Positions 1 to 7,715 of a stretch of DNA of 64,000 nucleotides are shown here, piece by piece. Position numbers and translations under genes: made by a program. Under the pieces are notes generated by a model. It had not been told where the DNA came from. It was given only the letters and a program-made list of their open reading frames with translations, and did not search any database. The DNA is from UBA8079 sp965205535 (GTDB lineage: Bacteria; Pseudomonadota; Alphaproteobacteria; UBA6615): the NCBI GenBank assembly GCA_965205535.1, contig CBDBHH010000005.1, forward strand, positions 1,612,001 to 1,676,000, written 5' to 3'. Position 1 is the first letter of the stretch. The number at the start of each line of letters is the position of its first letter.

Positions 1-190
1 GGCATCTCTGGGCCGCGAGCGTGGCATCCCGATGGTCCTCGGCGTGGCCGGTGCGACCCAGCAGATTCCCGATGGATCCACCGTCGGGGTGGATGGTGTC
101 GCGGGGATCGTGCGCTGGCTGAAGCCGGAACTGAACGAGAAGCAGCCGATGCCGATAATGCACCCGGGAGAGCTGCGGTCCCCGGGGTGA
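1..190 (+). CDS. PEP-utilising enzyme, C-terminal mobile (phosphohistidine) domain, 5' end outside window
   Basis: An open frame enters from the left edge (reading from base 2) and stops with TGA at 188-190, leaving about 62 residues. The text GREFGIP-like followed by VLGVAGATQQIPDG and VDGVAGIVRWL matches the end of the swivelling phosphohistidine domain of PEP-utilising enzymes. In that family the segment follows the catalytic histidine, which would lie upstream of the window. I cannot tell whether the parent is a PPDK, a PEP synthase or a rifampin phosphotransferase-like protein. The residues after WLKPEL look like a non-conserved tail. Confidence 0.6.
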   Translation, partial: ASLGRERGIPMVLGVAGATQQIPDGSTVGVDGVAGIVRWLKPELNEKQPMPIMHPGELRSPG

Positions 191-202
191 GCTCAGTTTG
201 AG

Positions 203-1207
203 CTAGTGATCCATGATGATTTTCATCCGGCCCTTGGCTTCGCTGGTCAGCATGTCGAGCGCGCCTGAGAGATTCTCCAGCGGCTCGCGATCGCTGATCA
301 TCGGGTCGAGCTTGACCATGCCGCGTTTCACCAGATCCATCGAGGCGACGAAGTCCTGACCCTTCGACGCACGTGCGTTGAGGATCTGAATTTCCTTGAA
401 ATAGAACTGGTAGAACGGCAGTTCCGCCTTCGTCTCGGTGTAGATGCCGAACGGCATGATGGCACCGCCGGTGCGGACCATGTCGAAGGCCTGGCCGAGG
501 GTCAGCACCTTGCCGGCGGATTCGATCACCAGATCGGCACCGTCCCCCTTGCTGACCTCGAGGATCTTGTCCTTGATGTCGTCGCTGGGCGCGAAGGTGT
601 AATCGGCGCCGAGTGACTTCGCGAGATCGAGCTTCCATTGGGAGCGCGTGATACCGATGACCGTGGCCCCGCGCGCTTTCGCCAGCTGCACATGAAGCTG
701 GCCCGTGACGCCAAGACCCAGCACGACCACGACATCGCCGGGGAAGATATCCGCCATGCGATGGCCGTGCATGCAGGTGGTCAGCACCTGGATCAGCGGG
801 ACTTCATGGTCGGCGATTTCGTCGGGGACCACGTAGCAATTGGCCGGCGGCACGGCCACCAGGTCGGCGAAGCCGCCGTTGATGTCGCGCCCGATCAGGC
901 CGCCTCGGGTGCAGATATGCTGCTGGTTGTGCAGGCAGGCATGGCAGGTGCCGCAGTGATAGACCGGGTCGACCAGCACGCGCTGGCCTGCCTTGGCGTC
1001 GGTTGCATCATTGACCAGCTCGCCGACCATCTCATGCCCCATGACGATCGGCTTGGGTGCCGGGATACCGCCCGTGAGGATTTTGAGATCGGTTCCGCAA
1101 ATGCCCGAGCTGGACACGCGCACCAGGGCCTCACCCTGATCCGTCGTAGGTTCGGGAATGTCCCGTTGCTCGACCACGTTGGGTTCTGTGAGCACCATTG
1201 CGCGCAT
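203..1207 (-). CDS. Zinc-dependent alcohol dehydrogenase (MDR superfamily)
   Basis: This 334-residue medium-chain dehydrogenase/reductase probably oxidises an alcohol or polyol with NAD(P). The N-terminal GroES-like domain has the catalytic zinc ligands in SGICGTD and GHEMVGE. The structural zinc loop CGTCHACLHNQQHIC follows near residue 90, and a Rossmann motif VLGLGVTG lies near residue 160. Length is normal for a threonine or sorbitol dehydrogenase-like member, but the substrate cannot be read from sequence. A GGGAGA Shine-Dalgarno precedes the ATG. The next gene, a hydroxyacid dehydrogenase on the same strand, lies 68 bases upstream, so the two may be co-transcribed. Confidence 0.88.
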   Translation of the reverse strand: MRAMVLTEPNVVEQRDIPEPTTDQGEALVRVSSSGICGTDLKILTGGIPAPKPIVMGHEMVGELVNDATDAKAGQRVLVDPVYHCGTCHACLHNQQHICTRGGLIGRDINGGFADLVAVPPANCYVVPDEIADHEVPLIQVLTTCMHGHRMADIFPGDVVVVLGLGVTGQLHVQLAKARGATVIGITRSQWKLDLAKSLGADYTFAPSDDIKDKILEVSKGDGADLVIESAGKVLTLGQAFDMVRTGGAIMPFGIYTETKAELPFYQFYFKEIQILNARASKGQDFVASMDLVKRGMVKLDPMISDREPLENLSGALDMLTSEAKGRMKIIMDH

Positions 1208-1275
1208 GGCTTTGTCTCCCTGGCTATCTCCGGCGGTTCACGCCGGTCTGTGCTGTCCGGTCTGGTTGAACACGC

Positions 1276-2250
1276 CTACTTGAAAACATCGGGGTTGGCG
1301 GGCCATTTCGGCTGATCGCCGTTCAGCAACGACAAAACGTCGCCCGCGACCGTCGTCTGCAGATCGAGCAGCGCATCTTCCGAATAGAATGACGTGTGCG
1401 GATTGATCACCACATCGTCGCGGCTGAGGATCGGGTCGTCGGCGGCCGGCGGCTCCTGCGGCAGCACGTCGAGACCGGCGCCGGCGATCTCACCGGCGTC
1501 GAGTGCGGCTACGAGGGCCACAGTGTCGATCAGACCACCGCGTGCGGTGTTCACGATAAACGCCGTGCTCTTCATCTTCGCGAAGGCGTCGGTGGAGAAC
1601 ATGTTCTCGGTCGCCGGCGTCAGCGGGGCATGGACCGACACATAGTCGGAGCGTTCCAGCAGCGCATCGAATTCCACCAGCTCCACGCCTTTTGCCTCGG
1701 CGACTTCCGGCTTCACGAAGGGATCGGAAGAAATAACGTTGATTCCGAAGGCCTGGGCCTTCTCCGCCACGAGCTGGGCGATGTTGCCGAAGCCCACGAG
1801 GCCCATGGTCTTGCCCCGGAAACGCATGATCGGCACGACAGCCGGCATCTCCCAGCGGCCTTCCTTGACCAGCTTGTCGGCCAGCGCAGTCTTGCGGGCC
1901 GCGCTCAGCAGCAGCGCCATGGTGTGGTCGGAGACCTCGTCGAGGCAATATTGCGGCGCGTAGACCACCGGAATGCCGGCCGCGGTGGCGGCGTCGAGGT
2001 CGATATTGTCCAGCCCGATGCCGAACCGGCCGATCGCACCACAACCGTCGAGAGAGTCGATGACCTTCGCAGTGATCTGGGCATAGGTGACGAACAATGC
2101 CTTGGCGCCCTTTGCCGCCTCGATAATGGCATCCTCGGACGTATCGGCGGCCATGCTGATGGTCGGATTGAAGCTTGCGAGGACGTTTTCGACGGGTTCC
2201 AGCGACGGGAACGGCGAGTCTGCGACGGCGAAGATCGAGCTATCAGCCAC
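1276..2250 (-). CDS. D-2-hydroxyacid dehydrogenase family protein
   Basis: This 324-residue NAD-dependent D-isomer-specific 2-hydroxyacid dehydrogenase resembles the C-terminal-binding-protein/phosphoglycerate dehydrogenase branch. The nucleotide-binding motif GFGNIAQ is near residue 160. The catalytic Arg is in NTARGG, the Glu in LPQEPP and the His in NPHTSF, so the active site is complete. The start is GTG, supported by AAAGGAGAGG about 5 bases upstream on the coding strand; no ATG fits as well. It likely reduces or oxidises a 2-oxoacid/2-hydroxyacid pair. The neighbouring alcohol dehydrogenase downstream suggests a small catabolic unit, but the substrate is unknown. Confidence 0.88.
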   Translation of the reverse strand: MADSSIFAVADSPFPSLEPVENVLASFNPTISMAADTSEDAIIEAAKGAKALFVTYAQITAKVIDSLDGCGAIGRFGIGLDNIDLDAATAAGIPVVYAPQYCLDEVSDHTMALLLSAARKTALADKLVKEGRWEMPAVVPIMRFRGKTMGLVGFGNIAQLVAEKAQAFGINVISSDPFVKPEVAEAKGVELVEFDALLERSDYVSVHAPLTPATENMFSTDAFAKMKSTAFIVNTARGGLIDTVALVAALDAGEIAGAGLDVLPQEPPAADDPILSRDDVVINPHTSFYSEDALLDLQTTVAGDVLSLLNGDQPKWPANPDVFK

Positions 2251-2354
2251 AAGACCTCTCCTTTGAGATTATCGTTGTTGAACAGTTTCTGGCCGGACTC
2301 GTATCAGTCGATCCGGGGCTTGTCCAGTTGGCCCCGCGCACGGGTTTTGTGCCG

Positions 2355-2780
2355 TTAACGCGCGGCATCCGGCGGTATCGAATAGGTGCCGGTCGCGTGT
2401 GCGATGGGCGCGTCGTCCCCATCCGAGTAAAGCGTGACCTCGATTACCGCGAGCCGGCGCCCGAGCTTGATGACATTGCAGTCCGCGATCACGTCGACCG
2501 GCGAGGGCAGCCGCAGGAAATTGATGTTCAGGTTGGTGGTCACGGCGAGTTCGACCTTACCGATCGCGCCCATCAGGGCTGCATACATGCCGAAATCCGT
2601 CAGTGCCATCATCACCGGCCCGCTGATGGTGCCACCGGGGCGCGTGAAGTGCGCATTGAAGGGTGCGCGCACCCGCGCGGTGCCGTCGCCGATTTCCTCG
2701 GCCCGGAAGCCGTAATTGGCGGCGATCGGCAATTCGCGGTCGGTCAGGGCGTTGAACGCTTCGGGGGAAATCTTCGACAT
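2355..2780 (-). CDS. PaaI family thioesterase (hotdog fold)
   Basis: This 141-residue hotdog-fold protein carries the PaaI/4HBT pattern: FTRPGGTISGPVMMALTDFGMYAAL in the first half, then TTNLNINFLR and a final strand on lipid/CoA-thioester packing. It probably hydrolyses an acyl- or aroyl-CoA. An in-frame ATG exists further upstream (2897), but it would run into the divergent oxidoreductase promoter region. MSKISPEAF at 2780 is the more natural hotdog N-terminus. Family assignment is firm; the substrate is not. Confidence 0.8.
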   Translation of the reverse strand: MSKISPEAFNALTDRELPIAANYGFRAEEIGDGTARVRAPFNAHFTRPGGTISGPVMMALTDFGMYAALMGAIGKVELAVTTNLNINFLRLPSPVDVIADCNVIKLGRRLAVIEVTLYSDGDDAPIAHATGTYSIPPDAAR

Positions 2781-2917
2781 GGATGCTCGCGAATTTGTGC
2801 GCTGAATGAACAAGTTTGAGATTAGCGCAGCCGCTTTTGAGCCGATAGGCACCATGCTAGGTTCTGCCGGCTCCGAAGAGAGCAGACACGAGAACATATA
2901 TTCGGGAGTGAAGCAGC

Positions 2918-3919
2918 ATGTTGAACGTCGCCGTTATCGGGCTGGGTTGGTGGGGCAGCCATGTCGTCAAGACCCTGGACAAGAGCCGCAAGATACGCGT
3001 CGTGCGCGTCGTCGAGGTGAAGCCGACGGCTGCAGCCCGCAGGCTCGCCAAGGAGTATGGCGTGCCACTGACAACCGACTATGCCGAGGCGCTCAAGGAC
3101 CCGAATGTCGAGGGCGTGATCCTGACGACGCCGCACACAACCCATGAGGCGCTGCTGATGCAGGCGGCCCGCGCGAAAAAGCAGATCTTCTGCGAAAAGC
3201 CGCTTTCCCTGACGTCTGCCAGCGCGAAGAAGATGGTCAAGGCGTGCCGCGACCGGGGGATTGTTCTCGGGCTTGGCCACGAGCGCCGCTACGAACCGGC
3301 CTGGATGAAACTCGCCGAGCTGGTCGCCAAAAAGGAACTCGGAACCATCATCGCTGTCGAGGCCAACAACTCCCACGACAAGTTCACCCCGCTCAAGAAA
3401 GACAATTGGCGTGGCAACCCGAAGGACGCCCCGGCGGCCGGCTGGACGGGCATGGGTGTGCATCTGACGGACTTCATGATCAGCCTGTTCGGGCCGATCC
3501 AGTGGATCAACGCGGCCTCCGACCGGCGGGTTCTGAACCTGCCGTCGGGCGATGTTGTGACCACGCAATTCCAGTTCAAGGACCGGACGCTGGGCACGAT
3601 CAATGTCGTATCGAAAACGCCGTACTACGCCCGCTTTGCCGTGTTCGGCAGTAAGGGCTGGGCCGAGATCGTTGACACGGCACATCCCGAAGACTGGGAC
3701 GATACGCATATGACAATCAGCATCGCCGGGGGCAAGCGTACCCACAAGACCTACAAGCCGCGCGACACGGTGAAGATGAACTTCGAGGCCTGGGCCGACG
3801 CCGTGGCCGGCAAGAAGAACTATCCGTTCACCGACGTCGAGCGGATCGGCAATGTCGCCGTGCTGGAGGCGCTGGCCAAGTCGGCCAAGAGCGGCAAGCG
3901 CGAGCGGGTGCGCAACTAG
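2918..3919 (+). CDS. Gfo/Idh/MocA family oxidoreductase
   Basis: This 333-residue NAD(P)-dependent sugar or inositol-type dehydrogenase starts with the Rossmann motif VIGLGWWGS. The conserved EKPLSL motif, whose Lys is catalytic in the family, is near residue 93, and GMGVHLTDF lies in the C-terminal substrate domain. A GGGAGTGAAG ribosome site precedes the ATG. It is followed 22 bases later by a flavin-dependent luciferase-like monooxygenase on the same strand, so the two are probably one transcript. The family oxidises many sugars and cyclitols; nothing here narrows the substrate. Confidence 0.87.
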   Translation: MLNVAVIGLGWWGSHVVKTLDKSRKIRVVRVVEVKPTAAARRLAKEYGVPLTTDYAEALKDPNVEGVILTTPHTTHEALLMQAARAKKQIFCEKPLSLTSASAKKMVKACRDRGIVLGLGHERRYEPAWMKLAELVAKKELGTIIAVEANNSHDKFTPLKKDNWRGNPKDAPAAGWTGMGVHLTDFMISLFGPIQWINAASDRRVLNLPSGDVVTTQFQFKDRTLGTINVVSKTPYYARFAVFGSKGWAEIVDTAHPEDWDDTHMTISIAGGKRTHKTYKPRDTVKMNFEAWADAVAGKKNYPFTDVERIGNVAVLEALAKSAKSGKRERVRN

Positions 3920-3941
3920 CACGCGCCGGATCGAGGGTGGG

Positions 3942-4946
3942 ATGAAGTTCGGACTGTTCGGCGGTGCCTCGTCACGCCGCGGCGGGGTTGCCCGCGACAG
4001 CACCCAGGGCTACCGGGACTTCATCGGCTATGTCGAGGAGGCCGAGGAGCTCGGCTATCACTCGGTATTCCTGGTCGAGCATCATTTTACCGGCTTCGGC
4101 CAGGTGTCCGCATCGCTCAACCTGCTGACCTATCTGGCGGCCCGCACGACCCGCATGCGCCTGGGCACGGCGGTTGTGGTTCTGCCATGGCACAACCCGG
4201 TGTTGCTGGCCGAACAGGCGGCCACGGTCGATCTTTTGTCAGGGGGGCGTCTGGAATTCGGTGTCGGCAAGGGCTACCGGCCGAACGAATTCAATGGGTT
4301 CAACGTCCAGCCGGCACATGCACAGGAGCTGTTCGAGGAATCCCTCGAGGTGATCCGCCGTGCGTGGACGTCGGAAGAACGCTTCACCCATATCGGCAAG
4401 CACTGGACGTTCCAGGACATCGTCGTCGAGCCGCCGCCGATCCAGCGGCCGCACCCGCCCATGTGGCTCGCGGCCGGCAGTCCCGGCGGGCTCAAATGGG
4501 CAGCGGACAATAATTTCAACCTGCTGCTCGACCAGATCGCGTCGTTCGATCTGATCCAGGAACGGTTCGACACCTACCGGGCGGTGATCGAGGCGTCGGG
4601 GCGTGTTTTCGATCCGATGAATGTGGCCGTGGCCCGTGCGCTTCACATTACACATGACGAAGCCGATCGCGAGGCGGCACATCAGCAGCGCGCGCGGCTC
4701 TTGAGCGGTATCTCGCGCCTGTCGCGCATCCGCGAAGGCGGCGGCCCGCAGTCGACGATGCTGCAATATAACGACACGCGGCTTGCGACCGAGGAGGGCG
4801 CGCTGATCGGCCCGCCCGACGAGATCGTCGACAGGCTCAAGCGCATGCGCGCGGGCGGTATCGAATATGTCCTGCTAATCGACATCACCGGCTCACGGGA
4901 TTCCCTGCGCCTGTTCCGCGACGAGGTCATGCCGGCACTGGATTAG
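3942..4946 (+). CDS. LLM class flavin-dependent oxidoreductase (luciferase-like)
   Basis: This 334-residue TIM-barrel monooxygenase belongs to the bacterial luciferase-like family, which uses FMNH2 or F420. It begins MKFGLFGG, with EEAEELGYHSVFLVEHHF and LGTAVVVLPWHNPVLLAEQAATVDLLSGGRLEFGVG-type segments in the first 110 residues. An open frame runs 90 bases further upstream but overlaps the previous gene, so the ATG at 3942 behind GAGGGTGG was chosen. Its stop overlaps the convergent ArsR gene by 4 bases. Likely a short-chain alkanal-type monooxygenase; substrate unknown. Confidence 0.85.
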   Translation: MKFGLFGGASSRRGGVARDSTQGYRDFIGYVEEAEELGYHSVFLVEHHFTGFGQVSASLNLLTYLAARTTRMRLGTAVVVLPWHNPVLLAEQAATVDLLSGGRLEFGVGKGYRPNEFNGFNVQPAHAQELFEESLEVIRRAWTSEERFTHIGKHWTFQDIVVEPPPIQRPHPPMWLAAGSPGGLKWAADNNFNLLLDQIASFDLIQERFDTYRAVIEASGRVFDPMNVAVARALHITHDEADREAAHQQRARLLSGISRLSRIREGGGPQSTMLQYNDTRLATEEGALIGPPDEIVDRLKRMRAGGIEYVLLIDITGSRDSLRLFRDEVMPALD

Positions 4947-5260
4947 CTGGTCGTGCAACACTCCAGAATGCCGGGGTGCCCGCCGCAACAATCATTCAGT
5001 AGAAATGACACCAGGCCGCCCAGATTCTCGAAGTCAGCCCTGTAAATTATGTTCCGTGATCGCCGTTCGGACGTAACGATGCCGGCTTTCTCCAGGGCTG
5101 CGAGGTGAAACGACGCCCGCGATGATGCCGCACCGACTTTGGTGCCAATTTCACCCGCCGATGCGCCTTCTTCTCCACACTGCACAAGGTAGCGGACGAT
5201 ATGCAGCCTGGTGTCTTGCGAAAGTGCTCGCAGCATCGGGATTGCGTCGGAATCAATCAT
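4943..5260 (-). CDS. ArsR family transcriptional repressor with C-terminal Cys-rich metalloid site
   Basis: This 105-residue winged-helix repressor has residues 10-75 with the ArsR core (LSQDTRLHIVRYL, SRASFHLAALEKAGIV). The classic CxC motif of the DNA-recognition helix is absent. Instead four cysteines sit at the end: C91, C92, C101 and C102. In Acidithiobacillus ferrooxidans ArsR, arsenite is bound by C-terminal cysteines (C95, C96, C102), so As(III) or Sb(III) sensing is a reasonable inference. It is transcribed away from the GST-like gene across a shared promoter holding a TTCAA/TTGAA dyad. Confidence 0.85.
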   Translation of the reverse strand: MIDSDAIPMLRALSQDTRLHIVRYLVQCGEEGASAGEIGTKVGAASSRASFHLAALEKAGIVTSERRSRNIIYRADFENLGGLVSFLLNDCCGGHPGILECCTTS

Positions 5261-5262
5261 AA

Positions 5263-5278
5263 TTCAACATCTATTGAA
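5263..5278. promoter_or_regulatory. Probable ArsR operator, TTCAA-N6-TTGAA
   Basis: A perfect 5-base inverted repeat with a 6-base spacer lies 2 bases upstream of the arsR start codon. Its right half overlaps the -35 box of the GST-like gene. Position and half-site sequence match how ArsR repressors control divergent pairs. Binding by the adjacent ArsR is inferred. Confidence 0.6.
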
Positions 5279-5302
5279 ATATTGAGATAATGAACCTATC
5301 TA
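5274..5302 (+). promoter_or_regulatory. Sigma70-type promoter of the GST-like gene
   Basis: TTGAAA (5274-5279) and TATCTA (5297-5302) are separated by exactly 17 bases. The predicted start of transcription near 5309 leaves a 39-base leader with an AAAGG ribosome site. The -35 box shares bases with the right operator half-site, which explains repression by ArsR. Confidence 0.55.
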
Positions 5303-5347
5303 GAGCTTGTGCCCAACGATTCATCAACTCCCCAAAGGTCAGTTCCA

Positions 5348-6049
5348 ATGAAAATTGTCAGTTTCAAGATTTGTCCGTTCGTTCAACGTGTCACGGCGCT
5401 GCTTGAGTCCAAGTCAATCGACTACGAGATCGAGTACATCAGTCTGCGAGACAAACCTCAATGGTTCCTCGATATTTCGCCGACCGGCCAGGTGCCGGTT
5501 CTGGTTACGGATGATGGTCAGGCGTTGTTCGAAAGCGACGCTATTGTCGAGTATATCGAGGAGGCGTTTCCTGCGTTACAGCCGGATATCTCGCTTGAGC
5601 AAAAAGCGATGAACCGGGCCTGGAGCTATCTGGCGTCCAAGAATTACCTTGTCCAGTGCAGCGCCCAGCGCAGTCCCGATCAAACGGTTTTGCATGAGCG
5701 CAGCGACAAACTGGGAAAAGTGTTTGACCGTATGGAGGCGCAGTTGAGCGGGACTGCATACTTCAACAGTGACCATATCGGGATGGTGGACGTCGCCTGG
5801 CTGCCATTGCTGCATCGCGCCAGCATCATTGCGCAGAATTCCGGCTACGATTTCCTTGGAGATCGCCCCAAACTCAAGAAATGGCAGCAAACGCTGCTTG
5901 CAGACGATCTCGCGGCGAAATCGGTGGCGCCTGATTTTGAACAGGCATTCGGCGATTTCTATCTGTCGGATGAAACCTTTCTGGGGCGTGGCGGGACGGT
6001 CGAGGACAGCTCTTTCGGCACAACATGCGCCACGGATGCGTGTTGTTAA
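5348..6049 (+). CDS. Glutathione S-transferase family protein with C-terminal cysteine tail
   Basis: This 233-residue GST-like protein has a thioredoxin-fold N-terminal domain with a glutaredoxin-like CPF (C9-P10-F11), the cis-Pro loop TGQVPVL, and LFESDAIVEYIEE, the Glu/Ser pair that binds the glutathione gamma-glutamyl group. A helical C-terminal domain follows. The last seven residues, CATDACC, carry three cysteines (C227, C232, C233), unusual for GSTs and suggestive of metalloid or thiol chemistry. A GTG at 5309 lies in frame but coincides with the predicted transcription start, so the ATG behind AAAGG was chosen. Divergent from arsR, it is probably induced by arsenite or a similar thiophile. 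Confidence 0.83.
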   Translation: MKIVSFKICPFVQRVTALLESKSIDYEIEYISLRDKPQWFLDISPTGQVPVLVTDDGQALFESDAIVEYIEEAFPALQPDISLEQKAMNRAWSYLASKNYLVQCSAQRSPDQTVLHERSDKLGKVFDRMEAQLSGTAYFNSDHIGMVDVAWLPLLHRASIIAQNSGYDFLGDRPKLKKWQQTLLADDLAAKSVAPDFEQAFGDFYLSDETFLGRGGTVEDSSFGTTCATDACC

Positions 6050-6069
6050 GCACGCTTGTGAGTAACGAA

Positions 6070-6099
6070 AACGGGCCGCGCTGGTATGCGCGGCCCGTT
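6070..6099. terminator. Bidirectional hairpin terminator between GST-like and FAH genes
   Basis: A perfect 12-base stem (AACGGGCCGCGC with its complement) encloses a 6-base loop, 20 bases after the GST-like stop and 23 bases beyond the end of the convergent FAH gene. On the minus strand the stem is followed by TTTCG; on the plus strand only by a weak TGCATTT. It should serve both convergent genes. Confidence 0.7.
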
Positions 6100-6122
6100 G
6101 CATTTCGAGGATGTGACGTCCG

Positions 6123-6965
6123 TTACTTGAACTTCACAACCTTGTTGCGGTGTTCGCCGAGGCCTTCGATGCCCATGGTGACGACGTCGCCGGCACGCAG
6201 GTATTTCGGGTTCTTCTGACCGTAAGCGACGCCCTGGGGCGTGCCGGTGAAGATGATATCGCCGGGATACAGGGTGATGGTCTTGCTCAGGTTCGAGATC
6301 AGCGTCTTGCAGTCGTAGATCATGTCCCGGGTGTTGTTGTCCTGCTTGCGGTCGCCATTGACCTCGAGCCACATATGCAGGTTGTTCGGGTTCGCCACCT
6401 CATCGGCCGTCAGCAGCCAGGGGCCGATCGGGGCGAAGGTGTCGGGGCTCTTGCCCTTGATCCACTGCAGGCCGCCGCGCTCGATCAGGAACTCGCGTTC
6501 GGAGACCTCGTTGCCGGCGAAGTAGCCCGCGACATATTTCAGCGCGTCCTTCTTGGACACATGCTTGGCCTTACGGCCCATGACCAGGCAAAGCTCGACT
6601 TCCCAGTCGGTCTTCACCGACCCCTTGGGCAGCACGATGTTGTCGCGATGGCCGGTGGGCGGGCAGGTTTTGGTAAAAACGAACGGCTCGGACGGAATTG
6701 CCGCGTTGGCTTCTTCGGCATGTTCCTTGTAGTTGAGCGCGATCGCGAAGACCCGGCGCTCGACCACGCAAGGCCCGAGGCGCGGGTTGCCCTTGACCAG
6801 CGGGAGGCGCTTGGGATCACGCTTGCGGATGGCCGCGAGGCCCTTGGGGGTCAGGGTTTCGGCGTCGATATCGCCGACGACCTTCGACAGGTCGCGGAGA
6901 TTGCCGTTGGCGTCGATCAGACCGGGTTTTTCCTTGCCGCGCGGGCCATAGCGAACGAGTTTCAT
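6123..6965 (-). CDS. Fumarylacetoacetate hydrolase family protein
   Basis: This 280-residue FAH-superfamily enzyme is usually a divalent-metal-dependent hydrolase, isomerase or decarboxylase of beta-diketo acids in aromatic catabolism. The N-terminal half begins MKLVRYGP. The core has NYKEHAEEA, the metal ligand region DWEVELCLVMG, GNEVSEREF, GKSPDTFAPIGPW, and the C-terminal PGDIIFTGTPQGV typical of the family. The gene follows the DOPA-dioxygenase-like gene on the same strand, which would fit an aromatic ring-cleavage pair. A stem-loop lies between them, so co-transcription is uncertain. Confidence 0.88.
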   Translation of the reverse strand: MKLVRYGPRGKEKPGLIDANGNLRDLSKVVGDIDAETLTPKGLAAIRKRDPKRLPLVKGNPRLGPCVVERRVFAIALNYKEHAEEANAAIPSEPFVFTKTCPPTGHRDNIVLPKGSVKTDWEVELCLVMGRKAKHVSKKDALKYVAGYFAGNEVSEREFLIERGGLQWIKGKSPDTFAPIGPWLLTADEVANPNNLHMWLEVNGDRKQDNNTRDMIYDCKTLISNLSKTITLYPGDIIFTGTPQGVAYGQKNPKYLRAGDVVTMGIEGLGEHRNKVVKFK

Positions 6966-7043
6966 GACGGGGTTCCCCCTGATGTTGAAAGGCTCCGGCG
7001 CATGGGTGACGGCCGGATGTTATGTGTTTCGCGGTTGTTGTAG

Positions 7044-7085
7044 CGGTCCGGGCGGAGCTTGCAAACCGTTCGTTTGCCCGGACCG
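7044..7085. terminator. Stem-loop in the gap between DODA-like and FAH genes
   Basis: CGGTCCGGGC (7044-7053) is perfectly complementary to 7076-7085, and an inner GCAAAC/GTTTGC stem (7061-7066 with 7072-7077) competes with it or stacks on it. It lies 12 bases after the DODA-like stop on the minus strand. No U-tract follows on either strand, so this could be a Rho-independent-like attenuator, an mRNA-stability element, or chance in GC-rich DNA. Confidence 0.4.
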
Positions 7086-7096
7086 GTTCCTCGCGG

Positions 7097-7480
7097 TCAG
7101 CCCTTGGCGGCGCGTTCGGCCGCGCGTTCGCGGAACCTTTTCAGATCGAGCGTGGCGCTATCACCGAGCCACATGGCGTAGTCCGAATGGTCGATCAGGT
7201 CGTCACCGGTCTCGGGGTGTACCAGGATCGTCAGGTCGCGTCGGTTCATGGACAGCCAGGGCACGATGTCGCCGAACAGTTCGGGCTTGAAGGCGATCTG
7301 GTAACTCCCGAACGGGTGCGGGCCCAGGGGTTTGTCGTGCCAGCGGCCGAGCTCGACGTCATAGCGTGCGTCAATTTCTGCCCGCAGCGCCTCGGCTTCG
7401 GCCTTGCTGTCGGCATCATAATAGACGTGGGCGTGGAAGCCTTCAGGTGTCGGGGAGGGTGTCGATTTTTTCGTGTTCAT
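7097..7480 (-). CDS. DOPA 4,5-dioxygenase family protein
   Basis: This 127-residue protein belongs to the small DOPA 4,5-dioxygenase family, known from fungal betalain synthesis and bacterial homologues. Hallmarks are GFHAHVYYD near residue 14, a central GPHPFGSYQIAF, and the C-terminal ILVHPETGDDLIDHSDYAMWLG, which supply the family's conserved histidines. It probably cleaves or simply binds a catechol-type substrate; several bacterial members have no proven activity. It is followed on the same strand by an FAH-family hydrolase. Confidence 0.8.
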   Translation of the reverse strand: MNTKKSTPSPTPEGFHAHVYYDADSKAEAEALRAEIDARYDVELGRWHDKPLGPHPFGSYQIAFKPELFGDIVPWLSMNRRDLTILVHPETGDDLIDHSDYAMWLGDSATLDLKRFRERAAERAAKG

Positions 7481-7715
7481 GGGTTCAACATAGTCGGACC
7501 GGCCGTCGCGTCAATGTCGAGCGCGGCGATCAACTTCTCAAATTCTCCGGGCTTTCGGTTGACGGCGCGCGAGCCAGCTTGTTTTACTTGGGGCCGACCG
7601 TCACGTCCGGCAAGCGATCCGGACGGAATTCGATCCGTAGCCATTCTGCTGCTGCGGTATGATGTGTCCCGGACAGGTGGTCATGCGGGACTCGGGCGCC
7701 AACAGGAGAAGCGCC

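Noticed and set aside
1396..2358. 320-codon plus-strand frame
   Set aside because: Antisense to the hydroxyacid dehydrogenase, which has all catalytic motifs.
5309..5347. GTG start for the GST-like gene, adding 13 residues
   Set aside because: It coincides with the predicted transcription start and lacks a ribosome site; the ATG at 5348 has AAAGG.
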